64,000 bases of DNA. Origin: Timema cristinae (Eukaryota > Arthropoda > Insecta > Phasmatodea > Timematidae). Made by a program: the position numbers and the translations under genes. The stretch lies in contig JBCFYV010003508.1 in assembly GCA_039000515.1 (NCBI GenBank), positions 46,771,265 to 46,835,264 of the forward strand, written 5' to 3'. This document shows positions 21,254 to 31,320 of the stretch, in pieces; positions within the stretch are counted from its first letter, which is position 1; each line of letters opens with the position of its first letter. The notes under the pieces are model-generated. The model was not told where the DNA came from and ran no database searches. It was given only the letters and a program-made list of their open reading frames with translations.

Positions 21254-21588
21254 CCCCTAGACTTTAGTTGCCCAGCAGTAGCCGCTGAGAACATTTGTCA
21301 TCGTCTCGTGTCGTGACGAAGGTCTCCCAGCGTATTCGCAAAGCCCCAAGGCCACCAAATTAGTGAGCATGTGCAAAGCAAAAGTATCATCATCATCATA
21401 GTCATCATCATTATGAGCACTGCTGGTGTAGTCATGCAAGGTCGTCTCTCAAGAGCAGTCGCTCCCGCAGTGGAATATCACATATGTTCCGGATAGCACG
21501 GCCGGATTTGATTGGTCCATTCGTCCTATTTGACCAATAAAGCGACCACTACCGTGGGCGGCATTTCTGGCTATTAACCCGGAGGTAC
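21254..21588. other. no gene seen
   Basis: Contains a short ATCATCATCATAGTCATCATC simple repeat near 21388-21412. No element ends or exon recognised. Confidence 0.35.
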
Positions 21589-21823
21589 CCGCTTCGGTGG
21601 CTGCACGGTCTAAGGCGTTACTCTCACGGGAGACTAGACTGCCGATGACTGGGAGATCTAGGTCGGGTGTACTCGAGGTTTTTCCCGAAAAGTGTTTCCA
21701 TTCTCCCTCCATACAAATGCCGGTACACTTCCTATAAATATAGCCTTCCTAATCTCTAAAACCCTTATCGTAATTAGTACATAAGCGTATAACCCGAATG
21801 GGTAGTAAGACGTGGGGATAAAA
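21589..21823 (+). mobile_element. SINE-A1
   Basis: Head CGCTTCGGTGGCTGCACGGT then CTAAGGCGTTACTCTC. About 12 bases around the B box are deleted (GGGAGATCTAGGTCGGGTG). Tail CCCGAATGGGTAGTAAGACG keeps the hairpin by a single change in the loop-side base. Confidence 0.85.
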
Positions 21824-22120
21824 ACACTTTAAGAGATCCTAGGTTCGGTTCCAGGTGTTGCCATATGTATTTTTCCCAAAGAGCAAATGTTCCTTTGCTT
21901 GCTATGGTCAAGTTGATTAGGCTTATGTTAGGTTCCACTGACACCACATCATCATCATCATCATCATCATCATCGGGGTGAAGTAATCACACCTACATGG
22001 TGCCCCGACCTCATAGGACAGTAGTATGACCGCCACTGCCAATAGAAGATCGGGAATGTTAAACCGACAAACACTCGTCAACTACACACACTAAACAAGA
22101 AAATATTATTATAATAAGAA
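21824..22120. other. simple repeat, no gene seen
   Basis: (TCA)8-9 at 21949-21974 in otherwise ordinary sequence. Confidence 0.6.
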
Positions 22121-22166
22121 TAATAAGCTTATTAACCGGACGGGTGGTAAGACGTGTTGCTAAAAA
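22121..22166 (+). mobile_element. SINE-A/B tail fragment
   Basis: AACCGGACGGGTGGTAAGAC then GTGTTGCTAA. Only the shared 3' tail is left, so A and B cannot be told apart. Confidence 0.5.
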
Positions 22167-22417
22167 AAACCCATCGAAAGCCCACAAGAAGAAGAGACCT
22201 CGTATTAAAAACGTGCAGGGTAAAACAACAACCCCATAGTGGGGTGAAATGGGAGACAGGTATTGTAAACACGCCCCTTTACTCTTTGGTTGTAGCTACC
22301 TTGTGTGCTTCTGAAATACTACAAATTCACCCTGTACCATATCAATACGTGCCATTCAGGGTAAACGTAGTGTACCACTTCTTAACACTCGAATGGACTA
22401 TCTGCTTAGTCTCGCTG

Positions 22418-22613
22418 ATTGATTAGGGAGGGAGAGTGTATAATTTAGAAGAAAGGTACCTGATTTTGCTAAGCAGGTAATTGGGAAACCATTGAGGGAG
22501 AAAAAAACCCCACCTCTATACACCGAACTAGATTCGAATCCTGACCCCTCCCATCACTGGAAAACTAGACTAGACGAGCTTGACGCCTTAGTCCGCGCGC
22601 CTACCGATGCAGG
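22418..22613 (-). mobile_element. SINE-A variant, diverged
   Basis: Inverted body (GGAGGGAGAGTGTATAATTT, ATTCGAATCCTGACCCC) and inverted head (GACGCCTTAGTCCGCGCGCC, TACCGATGCAGG). Head seems to be of a variant A subtype with an extra CTAGACTAGACGAGC segment, as also seen at 6550 and 24290. Confidence 0.55.
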
Positions 22614-22637
22614 TTTCAATAAATTTTTTACATTTAT

Positions 22638-22842
22638 CCTAGCACCACGCCTATGCACTGATTACACTAACGTGCTAGGGATGAGGAGGGTGTAATTTTA
22701 GAGGAGGTGCTCCCACATTTGCGTGGATGTAAAGTTGTAAACCATTTAGGAAAAACCACTATGTGAACACAGTCTCCCCCGTCACAAGCAGCCAGTATAT
22801 TTCGAGACTAGCGCCTAAGACCATGCAGCCACCGAAGTGGGT
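22638..22842 (-). mobile_element. SINE-A1, diverged
   Basis: Inverted tail lacks TCTTACTACCCG (reads AGCACCACGCCTATGCACTG). Inverted head CTAAGACCATGCAGCCACCG is well preserved. Lies directly after the previous copy, same orientation. Confidence 0.7.
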
Positions 22843-23021
22843 CTCTAAATGTTATTCATGTGTTCAAGGTGTCAGAATGTAAAGCGAGGGTTTTTGTAAA
22901 TATTGCTGTGAGGTATTGGGCTGACCTTGAGATGTACTTTTATTTCATTGAAACATCTGACAAGGAGAAATACTGTTTCGGTTCCTGGACTTGTTTCGTT
23001 TTCAATTTTAACACCCAACTA

Positions 23022-23861
23022 TATGTTGTGTGGTTTGTATACAGCCACTCACTGCCTGTAGAATATGTTGTGTGGTTTGTATACAGCCACTAACTGCCTG
23101 TAGAATATGTTGTGTGGTTTGTATACAGCCACTCACTGCCTGTAGAATATGTTGTGTGGTTTGTATACAGCCACTCACTGCCTGTAGAATATGTTGTGTG
23201 GTTTGTATACAGCCACTCACTGCCTGTAGAATATGTTGTGTGGTTTGTATACAGCCACTAACTGCCTGTAGAATATGTTGTGTGGTTTGTATACCGCCAC
23301 TAACTGCCTGTAGAATATGTTGTGTGGTTTGTATACAGCCACTCACTGCCTGTAGAATATGTTGTGTGGTTTGTATACAGCCACTCACTGCCTGTAGAAT
23401 ATGTTGTGTGGTTTGTATACAGCCACTCACTGCCTGTAGAATATGTTGTGTGGTTTGTATACAGCCACTCACTGCCTGTAGAATATGTTGTGTGGTTTGT
23501 ATACAGCCACTAACTGCCTGTAGAATATGTTGTGTGGTTTGTATACCGCCACTAACTGCCTGTAGAATATGTTGTGTGGTTTGTATACAGCCACTCACTG
23601 CCTGTAGAATATGTTGTGTGGTTTGTATACAGCCACTCACTGCCTGTAGAATATGTTGTGTGGTTTGTATACAGCCACTCACTGCCTGTAGAATATGTTG
23701 TGTGGTTTGTATACAGCCACTCACTGCCTGTAGAATATGTTGTGTGGTTTGTATACAGCCACTCACTGCCTGTAGAATATGTTGTGTGGTTTGTATACAG
23801 CCACTCACTGCCTGTAGAATATGTTGTGTGGTTTATATACAGCCACTCACTGCCTGTAGGT
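23022..23861. repeat. 42-bp minisatellite, 20 copies, with higher-order structure
   Basis: Unit begins TATGTTGTGTGGTTTGTATA, then CAGCCACTCACTGCCTGTAGAA. Variants: ACTAA for ACTCA in units 2, 6, 7, 12, 13; CCGCC for CAGCC in units 7 and 13 only. Units 6-7 recur as units 12-13, giving a six-unit (252-bp) higher-order period. The last unit has TTTATATAC. Period 42 is a multiple of three, so both strands show long false frames (327 and 266 codons). Not a Cys-rich protein gene. Confidence 0.95.
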
Positions 23862-23965
23862 GCTTTACGGGTTGTAATTACTCTGATGTGCCAGAGGTGT
23901 GGAAGTTAGAATTTAGAGGGAATATACCAACATTTTTCCTAAAGGAGGGCAGGATTTGTTTTAAA
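23862..23965 (-). mobile_element. SINE-A fragment
   Basis: Inverted words GGTGCTTTACGGGTTGTAAT, GAAGTTAGAATTTAGAGGGA, ATACCAACATTTTTCC. It begins within two bases of the end of the 42-bp array. Confidence 0.5.
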
Positions 23966-23977
23966 ATAATACTTAGC

Positions 23978-24217
23978 ACCTCATCTTACTACCCGTTCGG
24001 GCTATACGCTTAAGTACTATTTACAATAATAGGTTAGGAATTGGGAAGTTTGAATTTAGAGGAAATGAACCCGCATTTGCATATATGGATAGTGGAAAAC
24101 CGTTTAGGAAAACCCTCCAAGTTCGCCCGAGCGAGATTTGAACCTCGATCTCCTCATTCTTGGCAGTCTAGCTCAACACGAAACTAGCGCGTTAGCTAAC
24201 TGCGCCACCAAGGTGGG
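23978..24217 (-). mobile_element. SINE-A2, full length
   Basis: Inverted tail CATCTTACTACCCGTTCGGG; inverted head GCGCGTTAGCTAACTGCGCC, ACCAAGGTGGG, which is the A2 head. Confidence 0.85.
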
Positions 24218-24370
24218 TACAATTTATTTTTAATATCCTCAAAATATGTGTACGATATTCAAAACCTGACTTCCCTATTATTGGCAATACAGATTAGATG
24301 AGCCTGACATTTAATCCGCGTGTCCACTGATGTTGATGAAAACATGTTGGTTGCTCTACTTACTTGTGCC

Positions 24371-24638
24371 AGGTGACCTGGCGGTCTAGGGGGGTAAGGT
24401 GTCAGGTCCCGGGTTCAATCCTCGGTACCGGTACAGATTTATCTGATATCCAAACCCTTCCTTCACCTCTGACAAGACATCTTGTGAATGTGTGGAATGC
24501 CAGGCCTCCACCGTGGTTCGGATTCCACGTTAAACTGTAGGTCCTCCATTTCATCTCACAATCACCCTACCATTACACATTAGCGTAAGTGCGTATAACC
24601 CGAACGGGTAGTAAGATGCGGTGCTAATAATAATAATA
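24371..24638 (+). mobile_element. SINE-B
   Basis: GGTGACCTGGCGGTCTAGGG head. A deletion removes the anticodon-like CTTCTGTGCTGGGG part (AAGGTGTCAGGTCCCGGGTT). Full body and tail follow, with (TAA)n. Confidence 0.9.
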
Positions 24639-24670
24639 CTTGTGCCAATGTTGTTTGCTGTTGGTGATGT

Positions 24671-24776
24671 TTATCACTGCGCCTTACTACCCGTTCAGGT
24701 TACACGCCTATGTATTAATTGTTTTAGGTCTGATGGTTATATTTATAGGACCCGAATTTGCGCGGAGGGTTTTTTA
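24671..24776 (-). mobile_element. SINE-A 3' half
   Basis: Inverted tail CTGCGCCTTACTACCCGTTC through ACCCGAATTTGCGCGGAGGG, where similarity stops. Confidence 0.65.
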
Positions 24777-25038
24777 ATGCCCTCGGTGTACTCGTCACGT
24801 GAGGAGGGGGCGCGTCCTCTTCACACACGACTGGTCCTCTGGCCTTCAGTCTGAACTGATGGGTATACACACACACCTTCTTTCATTCCGGCTTCCAGGA
24901 AGGAAGTAATGAACGGATAGCAGTTTTAATTAATATCACCTCCACATGACAAACGCGCTGCAGCGGGAACCAACAGAACTATATAATTACATATGTCTTC
25001 ATCCCTCCGGGTGTTGTCATCATGGGGTATTCTTTTTG
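24777..25038. other. no gene seen
   Basis: Mixed-composition sequence with no recognised element or exon. Confidence 0.35.
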
Positions 25039-25090
25039 CTCCGCGTCTTACTACTCGTTCGGGCTATACGCATATAATTACACTGATGTT

Positions 25091-25307
25091 GACCTCAGTG
25101 TTCGTGGGTCCTTGAGCGATAAAAATATCCGTAGCACAACTTCCTACGGATGGGAAGTAAATATGTCTATTGTGGTATGTAAAATAACCTTGGTAGGTAT
25201 GTGAAAATACCTTTACCAGCGAAATTGGTTGGATCTTTCACTCTCGCTCATAGAACTTCTCGTGTATTGTTATAATCAGTCGGTTCAGAAAGTGCACGTT
25301 AAATTCC
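25091..25307 (+). mobile_element. SINE-C inside SINE-A, head truncated
   Basis: Begins in the head at TTGACCTCAGTGTTCGTGGG and continues TTGAGCGATAAAAATATCCG, GTAGCACAACTTCCTACGGA, to the end CAGAAAGTGCACGTTAAAT. Plus orientation, opposite to its host. The B box is partly lost (GGGTCCTTGAGCG directly follows). Confidence 0.8.
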
Positions 25308-25358
25308 TCGGAATAGGGCTAAGGAAGATATAATTTTAGAGGATCTATACCCACATTT

Positions 25359-25551
25359 TGATTACCAAACCCTTCCTTCACCTCTGACAAGACATCTTGT
25401 GAATGTGGGGAATACCAGGTCTCCACCGTGGTTCGAATTCCACGTTAAACTGTAGGTCCTCCATTTTATCTCACTATTACCCTACCATTACACATTAGCG
25501 TAAGTGCGTATAACCCGAACGGGTAATAAGACGCGGTGCTAATAATAATAA
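25359..25551 (+). mobile_element. SINE-B inside SINE-A, 5'-truncated, with 13-bp target duplication
   Basis: Starts TGATTACCAAACCCTTCC and runs to the CCCGAACGGGTAATAAGACG tail and (TAA)n. TATACCCACATTT is present at 25346-25358 and again at 25552-25564, a perfect 13-bp target-site duplication. Insertion is therefore by target-primed reverse transcription. Confidence 0.95.
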
Positions 25552-25671
25552 TATACCCACATTTGCTTGGTGGGAGGGTGGGAAAACATTTAGTAAAAAT
25601 CTCCCTCAGTACACCCGACCGTGATTCGAACCCCAGTGCCCAGCAGTCCAGTATTTAGCGAGAGTAACGAT

Positions 25672-26056
25672 GAGATGTTGTTTTAAGAAGCAGTGTCGGG
25701 AGCAAATGTCCTTGCGGGCTGTTCCCAATCTCGCGTCTCGTCTCGTCTCGCTAACTGGCCGAATGTACCGTCGGACTGTCACGGTCAAACGGGACTGACC
25801 CTGACCGAGTGTAGCTGAAGGGGAAACTCTTCTTGTTTTGTTGGCGACCCTGCCTTACCTTCCCCTGACAGTAACTAACTTAGGAAGACAGTACAGCTTG
25901 AACCAGACGTCGTCGTGGATAAATGGTTCAAGGAGTTGTTGGCCAGAAATCTAAGTGACCGTGGTTCGATTCTATGAGGTGCTGTCGAAGCTATTTCTCA
26001 TGTGTATCCTGGATCGTCCTGTTGTACAATTATAACACGAGTTGTTGTTTCTCTCA
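25672..26056. other. no gene seen
   Basis: Contains the short CTCGCGTCTCGTCTCGTCTC motif at 25731-25750. No element or exon recognised. Confidence 0.35.
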
Positions 26057-26221
26057 CCGCGTCTTACTACCCGTTCGGGTTAAACGCTTATGTACTAATT
26101 ACACTAAATGTTTTAGGGATTAGGAAGGATATATTTAGAGAAAATGTACACGCATTTTCTTGAGGGTAGAATGAGGATTTTTTGTTGTTGCAAAAACCCC
26201 TTCAGTACACCTGATAGATAT
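26057..26221 (-). mobile_element. SINE-A 3' part
   Basis: Inverted tail ACCGCGTCTTACTACCCGTT, inverted body to CTTCAGTACACCTGATAG; head missing. Confidence 0.75.
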
Positions 26222-26419
26222 TGTTTTTTTCTGCCAACGTGTGATTCCACAGTTAGGCCGCGGTCATATCGTACGAATCTTCACGAAGTCACAGGAAGCT
26301 TGTGTGTGTGTGGTTATTGCAGTATATTATTACGAGCTCACACTAAGTCTTACGGTTTTACGATATGAACAAAAACATTTTGTTCTTTCATCCGTTTCTG
26401 TAAGAAAAATAACAGCGCT

Positions 26420-26726
26420 GATGTTCAAAATGGACTGTGAGGAACTAATAACAATGTTTGCAGAAAGTAGATCTCTATTGGATCACAAGTATATTGTTTT
26501 ATACGAGTGTCTTCAAATTATTTCTGGTAATTCATTACCTGTGAGTTCTTCAATCAATCTGGTGAATCCCCCGTTACATTCCTTGACGAGAAATATCTGT
26601 TCACCAACACTAGTTTATTGTCCAACAAGAGAACCTTTATCTCAGGACTTTCCAAAAAGTAGAATTCAGATAAACAGCTCCATTGCACTTGTTTGGAACA
26701 ACAAACCTATTCTGAAGAGTCTGTAA
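26420..26726 (+). pseudogene. open frame, possibly a LINE reverse transcriptase C-terminal relic
   Basis: The frame from ATG 26420 gives about 101 codons beginning MFKMDCEELITMF. The later part reads PPLHSLTRNICSPTLVYCP and ends RIQINSSIALVWNN. Spaced H-x-x-TR and a late A-x-x-WN are loosely like the C-terminal part of some non-LTR reverse transcriptases (H..TR ... S...A...WN). The frame ends on TAA at 26724-26726, which is also the target duplication of the adjoining TIR element. Evidence is weak; it may be chance. Confidence 0.25.
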
Positions 26727-27353
26727 TGCCGGGATCACGATCAACTTAACGTTAACTTAACGTAACGTTCACTCAAAGTTAACTTAACGTATGTGTTATC
26801 ACTATTCACGTAACCTAACGCAATAGCTCGAGCCAAACATCTTCATTCTCGAGTATGATCTGTGATTTGTACTATTTGTACAGTGATGATCTGTGGATGT
26901 TTACAGTTTTAAATCAATATAATAAATAATATATTATTAAACTTGTCTGATAAATTTATCTTTCCTCTTTTATTCTGAAATTTTAAAAATTATACCTGGA
27001 CACGGGAATCGAACCCGGGACCTTTGGCTTAGTACGCCAATGCTCTAATCACTTATTCCTTCCTATTTTAGTTTAATTATTTCGTTTCAGTGTCCGATCA
27101 CTATAACTTAAGCTAAAGAGTTGACCTTGGTCTTGAAACCAACAAATGAATTACTAACTAGTCCTGTTGACGTCACTCGCATAATGATTGGCTGACTAGA
27201 TCACGTGATATCCTTCAAGTAACGTTCACTTAGCGTGAAAGAGCTCCCAGGACATCTCTTACGTTAAGTTAACTGCATCGTAATCACTTCCATTTAAACA
27301 CACGAGGAGATCCTTTACGTTAAGTTAACGTTAAGTTGATCGTGATCCCGGTA
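26727..27353. mobile_element. long-TIR element, 627 bp, PIF/Harbinger-like
   Basis: Left end TGCCGGGATCACGATCAAC, right end reverse complemented TACCGGGATCACGATCAAC. The arms are identical for 37 bases from the third base on, through TTAACGTTAACTTAACGTAA. Flanked by TAA at 26724-26726 and 27354-27356. A 3-bp TWA duplication is the mark of PIF/Harbinger. Subterminal GTTAACTTAACG words recur inside both ends. No transposase. A tRNA-like sequence lies inside. Confidence 0.7.
26996..27060 (-). other. tRNA-like sequence, not a functional tRNA
   Basis: On the minus strand: A-box region AAGTGATTAGAGCATTGGCG, anticodon-like stem-loop TTGGC GTACTAA GCCAA (would give anticodon ACT), B box GGTTCGATTCC. 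The T stem has one mismatch and the 5' end does not pair with GTCCAGG at the 3' end, so there is no acceptor stem. Probably the head of a SINE or a captured tRNA relic within the TIR element. Confidence 0.5.
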
Positions 27354-27570
27354 TAAGTATCTCATGGCCAATTTACATTGCAACCAAACGTTCGCGGAGT
27401 TTTTTTTGCTTACTAACTTGAGTTGATATAAATGTAGCGTAGTGTAGGCGACCACGTGCTATTCAAAACGGCACTGCGCATGCTCAGTCCAAAACGTCCA
27501 CGCGGACGCCCCTAACGATCGCTCGGAAAGTGATCTGAAAACATTCGTACCGCGGACTTCTCGATCGTTC

Positions 27571-27650
27571 TATGACATCGCGGGTGTATTTCTATGAAAC
27601 CGCGGATGTATTTCTGACACCGCGATGTATTTCATGACACCGTGGGTGTC
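27571..27650. repeat. short 20-22-bp tandem repeat, about 4 copies
   Basis: Units like GACACCGCGGATGTATTTCT, with GACATCGCGGGTG and GACACCGTGGGTG variants. Lies in GC-rich DNA after TGCGCATGC at 27475. Confidence 0.7.
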
Positions 27651-28023
27651 GGTGAGAAATGGCCTTAAAGCCGCTGTGACAAGGGGTGCTATACTTGAAA
27701 TTGTAGGTCCTACTCCCCCCTCGAGAGGACGCTCCCTAGATCTGAAACTGTTTATTAAAACTAACCGCGCAAACTAATCTCGTCTTGAGTCGGTCCTCGT
27801 GGGAAAGTGGTTGTTACGCTACGAGGGACAATTACTTGTCGGATCGGAACACTTCGGTCGTAATCACATTGAAACACTTTTACATTTGTATTACGAAATT
27901 TAGTGACGTCTCTTTTTTATTGTGGTCTTTATTATAAATGGAGTAAAACCTTCCAACGCACAGATTTTATATATATATATATATAATATATATATATATA
28001 TTTATATATATATTGTATAGTCT

Positions 28024-28061
<38 letters not shown>

Positions 28062-28598
28062 TACGAGTTCAAACTGCGCGGGTAAACTAGGAATAGACAC
28101 TCCTATGTTGTTTGTTCCCTCTAGTGCCAGTTGTGACTAACAGTATCCGCTTGGATACAGGATGAGGAAAACATTAGGCGGGGAGGGTAAAGTGGGTTTC
28201 TTTTTTTCCCCTTTTTTTTCATTTAACTTTGAATTACCTTTAACGAAAGGAGCATTCAAGGATAGGGAAGTGTGGAGAAAGTTAGTGAGGATGGATTAAT
28301 TATGAAGTTGTTGTTTTTTAAGCTGTATACATAGTTTCTTGCCTACCCTGTAAGGGAATTGCATGATTAGGTATGTATGTGTATGTATACATTAAGGGTA
28401 CACTATGTTCACCTTGGAAGGGCCCCTCGATGGATTACACTTGAAACGTGTGTTACGGTAAATGGAATGTTACCAAGATTTTCAGGAAGAGAGGAGAGGA
28501 AATCACAATGGGGAACCACTCACCTAGTCTCCCTCCCCCCCTTTACCCCTTCCCCCCACTCCTGTGCTCCTGAATCGATTCATGACTTCTTTTTTTTA
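27651..28598. other. microsatellites, no gene seen
   Basis: (TA)n with TTTA breaks at 27967-28016 and (TTA)12 at 28024-28061. The rest is unassigned. No exon recognised. Confidence 0.5.
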
Positions 28599-28848
28599 TC
28601 ACCGCGTCTTACTACCCATTCAGGTTATACGCTTATGTACTAATTACAATGATGGTTTTAGGGAATAGAAAGGTTATATTTAGAGGAAGTGTATCTGAGT
28701 TTGCGTGGAGGGAGAGTGGAAAATTAATTTTTGAGAGAAAAAAACTCTTTCAGTACACCCGACCAAGATTCAAACCTTGGATCTCCCCGTGATCGGCAGT
28801 CTAGTCTACTGCGAGAGTAGCGCGTTAGACCACGTGGACACCAAATAG
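28599..28848 (-). mobile_element. SINE-A1, full length
   Basis: Inverted tail ACCGCGTCTTACTACCCATT; inverted B box TTCAAACCTTGG; inverted head GCGCGTTAGACCACGTGGAC. Confidence 0.85.
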
Positions 28849-28889
28849 GGTTGGATCCTGACGTCTCCAGTCGGTGGGCAAAAGGGCAA

Positions 28890-29030
28890 AGGTGTAGTTC
28901 TCTTAAAGTCTAGTTTGCCAGTGACGGGGATTTCGTGGTAAAAAAATCCCGGCTTTTTTTTTTTAATTTTATCCTAAATGGTTTCTTACTCTCCCTGAAT
29001 GCGAATTCAACATCTCAAGTGTCCTAACTC
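28890..29030 (+). mobile_element. SINE-A, degenerate
   Basis: TCTAGTTTGCCAGTGACGGG then CCTAAATGGTTTCTTACTCT and CCCTGAATGCGAATTCAAC. B box region replaced by a T-rich run. Confidence 0.45.
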
Positions 29031-29443
29031 CGCCGCATACTATTCGTGTCATGTGACGTGTTGGTTATTTTAAAATGCGGTTTTAAAATATGTTAATTAG
29101 TTCTGTCCGCACGTCGAGTTAGAACCTTCGTGTAAACTTTCTTGTCGGACGGAACAATTGGTTTTTTTTAAACGCCGCACGAACTTGTGTCGAGGGGTAA
29201 ATAATAATGAACCAACTGTTTCTCATCTTCTGGAAGCGGAAACATCTCCAGAGGAAGGAAACTGTTATCATTATTATTTTTTTCTTGAAGAAGTGTACGT
29301 TTCGTAGCTAAATGTCCCACCAGTTATTTCTTTAAATGAGATTTATTTATATTGTTTTGTCCTGACGGGTTCCCGTGGGGACAACTTTCGTTCACAGCAC
29401 ACGCCCAGGGATAGATAGATTGTTCGAGAATAGAAATGGTAAA
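29031..29443. other. no gene seen
   Basis: Ordinary sequence with a short TTATCATTATTATT tract. No exon or element recognised. Confidence 0.35.
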
Positions 29444-30045
29444 GACGTTGCCGACCTGTGACGTCACCGCCGGTCAAGGATAGGATATCCAATGTTAATG
29501 AATTTACGATTTACTCGGCGAGTTAAAAAAAAAATATATATATATATAATAACGTTGAAACAAAAACCATAAATTCTTAAATAAGTCTAAAAAGAGTCCT
29601 TATAGCGTCACAAAAATATTATTTTTATCTTGAAGTAGTTTACTTGTAAACTTGTTTTTTATAAATCAACTACAACTCAGGATATTTGGCTTGTTTACGA
29701 AAATGCCCAGTAGGAGTCTTCCTGCCAGGATGTGGATTACAAAATGCCATGGTAGCAAATGTCTGTCTATAATAGGAAACAAAGAAAGGTAAAATTAAAA
29801 AGTCAGTCAATGTTTTCAAGGATCAAATATTATAGTGACTGTGTAAACTCGTCAGAGGAAGAGGGGAAGGGCTATCAGTAGATAAACAAGAGTCCTCTCA
29901 GGGTGAACTGCTCATTTTCTTCCCTCTCTTTCTATTTCGTACATTGATGTCTATGTGAGATAGTGCTTAGACTGCTTAGGTGGGTCGAGTTTAGATGCAA
30001 CCCGCTCAGCAAAATAGCTTCGATATCTTCAAGTAGGCAACGTCG
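29444..30045 (+). mobile_element. non-autonomous TIR element, family T, copy 2
   Basis: Starts GACGTTGCCGACCTGTGACG. Right end reverse complemented is CGACGTTGCCTACTTGAAG, with TTAA just outside at 30046-30049. It carries the same internal landmarks in the same order as copy 1, with indels (an AT-rich insertion at 29525-29550). Length about 600. Confidence 0.7.
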
Positions 30046-30321
30046 TTAAGAGTCGAATATCGCGTTACTTATGTAGGAACCAGAGGTCACACCGTGGTGA
30101 GGGTTTTTGTGTTTTTTAGAATAATAAGTATATACCATTTAACTTGTATTGGAAGATTTTAAAATATATTTTAATTTTCAAAGTGGTTTCAAAGTGGTAG
30201 GCCCGGTCTTATTACGGGAACTTAATTTGGCTTTTATCCACCAAACACAAGAAATCTACTTCTTACTCTTGGTGTGGCTTTCAACCCTCAGAATCAATGC
30301 TTACCTTTGGGCTATTATTGC

Positions 30322-30559
30322 CGACCTCGGTGGTCGGTGAGGTAAAGTGTTCGTCTCAGGAGCCTAGTGTTTGTGGGTTCACACTTAGCCGAGACCGACT
30401 GATTTTTGTCGAGAGATAAAAAACATCCGTAGCACAACTTCCTTCGGAGGGGAAGCAAAGCTGTCGGTCCCATGTCGATTGTGGTGTGTGAACGAACACT
30501 GGGAGGTATGAGAAAGTACCTTTCCTGGCAAGCTTGGTTGGATCTTTCACGCATACTCG
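30322..30559 (+). mobile_element. SINE-C, lacking last part of tail
   Basis: Head GACCTCGGTGGTCGGTGAGG, TAAAGTGTTCGTCTCAGGAG, damaged B box (GGGTTCACACTT), body GTAGCACAACTTCCTTCGGA and CCATGTCGATTGTGGTGTG, stopping after GGATCTTTCACGCATACTCG. Confidence 0.8.
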
Positions 30560-30927
30560 TATAATTCACTCTGTTTCCCCCCCAGGTAAATGTCGGGAAC
30601 AGCTCCTGGCTCTGAAAACAGGTCCCCCAAGTTCTTGTGACTTGGTATCGATTAAACATCGGCCCTGCATGAGCGGTATAGAATGTAGGAAAAGAAGATG
30701 AAAGACTTGATATTACTGTAACGTATTTGTGGCTTGCGCAGACGATACCGCTTAGAGAAAGATTGCACGTGCAATTTCACAGATATACTTTTTTTTTTTT
30801 TTGCGCTCTTATGATGTCGAACCTTGCTCCTCATATAACTATCTACAGGACTGATTGATTTTAGTGGTAGGATTACAAATTGCCTTAAGTTCTTGGCGCT
30901 TTAATTAAGTGTTTAGGACCTCGATTA

Positions 30928-30963
<36 letters not shown>
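30560..30963. other. no gene seen; ends in (TA)n
   Basis: T16 at 30790-30802 region and (TA)n at 30931-30962. No exon recognised. Confidence 0.4.
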
Positions 30964-30967
<4 letters not shown>

Positions 30968-31241
30968 GACCTGGCGTTCTGGGGGTAAGGTGTCAGACAT
31001 CTGTGCTTGGGGTCCGGGGTTCAATCCTCGGTCCCGGCACAGATTTATCTGATTACCAAACCCTTCCTTCACCTCTGACAAGACATCTTGTGAATGTGGG
31101 AATGCCAGTCCTCCACCGTGGTTCGGATTCCACGTTAAACTGTAGGTCCTTCATTTCATTTCACAATCATCCTACCATTACACATTAGCGTAAGTGCGTA
31201 TAACCCGAACGGGTAGTAAGACGCGGTGCTAATAATAATAA
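30964..31241 (+). mobile_element. SINE-B, full length
   Basis: Head GGTGACCTGGCGTTCTGGGG, with the A box altered (GCGTTCTGGGG). Full body, tail CCCGAACGGGTAGTAAGACG, (TAA)n. Flanked by TAAGTTTATATA at both sides (near 30926 and 31238); the left copy has since grown into a TA microsatellite. Confidence 0.9.
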
Positions 31242-31320
31242 GTTTATATAATATTTGAGAAATTAAAACCGCAGTCCCAATCTGCTGGCTATCTAAAGTT
31301 TTGGGAACAATAAGAAGTAA

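Larger units (their letters stand above)
25039..25671 (-). mobile_element. SINE-A copy interrupted by SINE-C and SINE-B
   Basis: Pieces in order on the plus strand: inverted tail CTCCGCGTCTTACTACTCGT (25039-25090); GGAATAGGGCTAAGGAAGAT with body to CCCACATTT (25308-25358); CCCACATTTGCTTGGTGG to TTAGCGAGAGTAACG (25552-25671). The two interruptions are listed separately. The host copy is older than both. Confidence 0.85.

Noticed and set aside
23008..24013. Long open frames (327 and 266 codons) with Cys-rich or Gln-rich repeats
   Set aside because: They are translations of the 42-bp minisatellite, whose period is a multiple of three, on both strands. No start context, splice sites or non-repeat domain.
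26250..26365. Inverted words TCATATCGTAC and ACGATATGA as TIRs of a small element
   Set aside because: Only about 10 bases match and no target duplication is visible.
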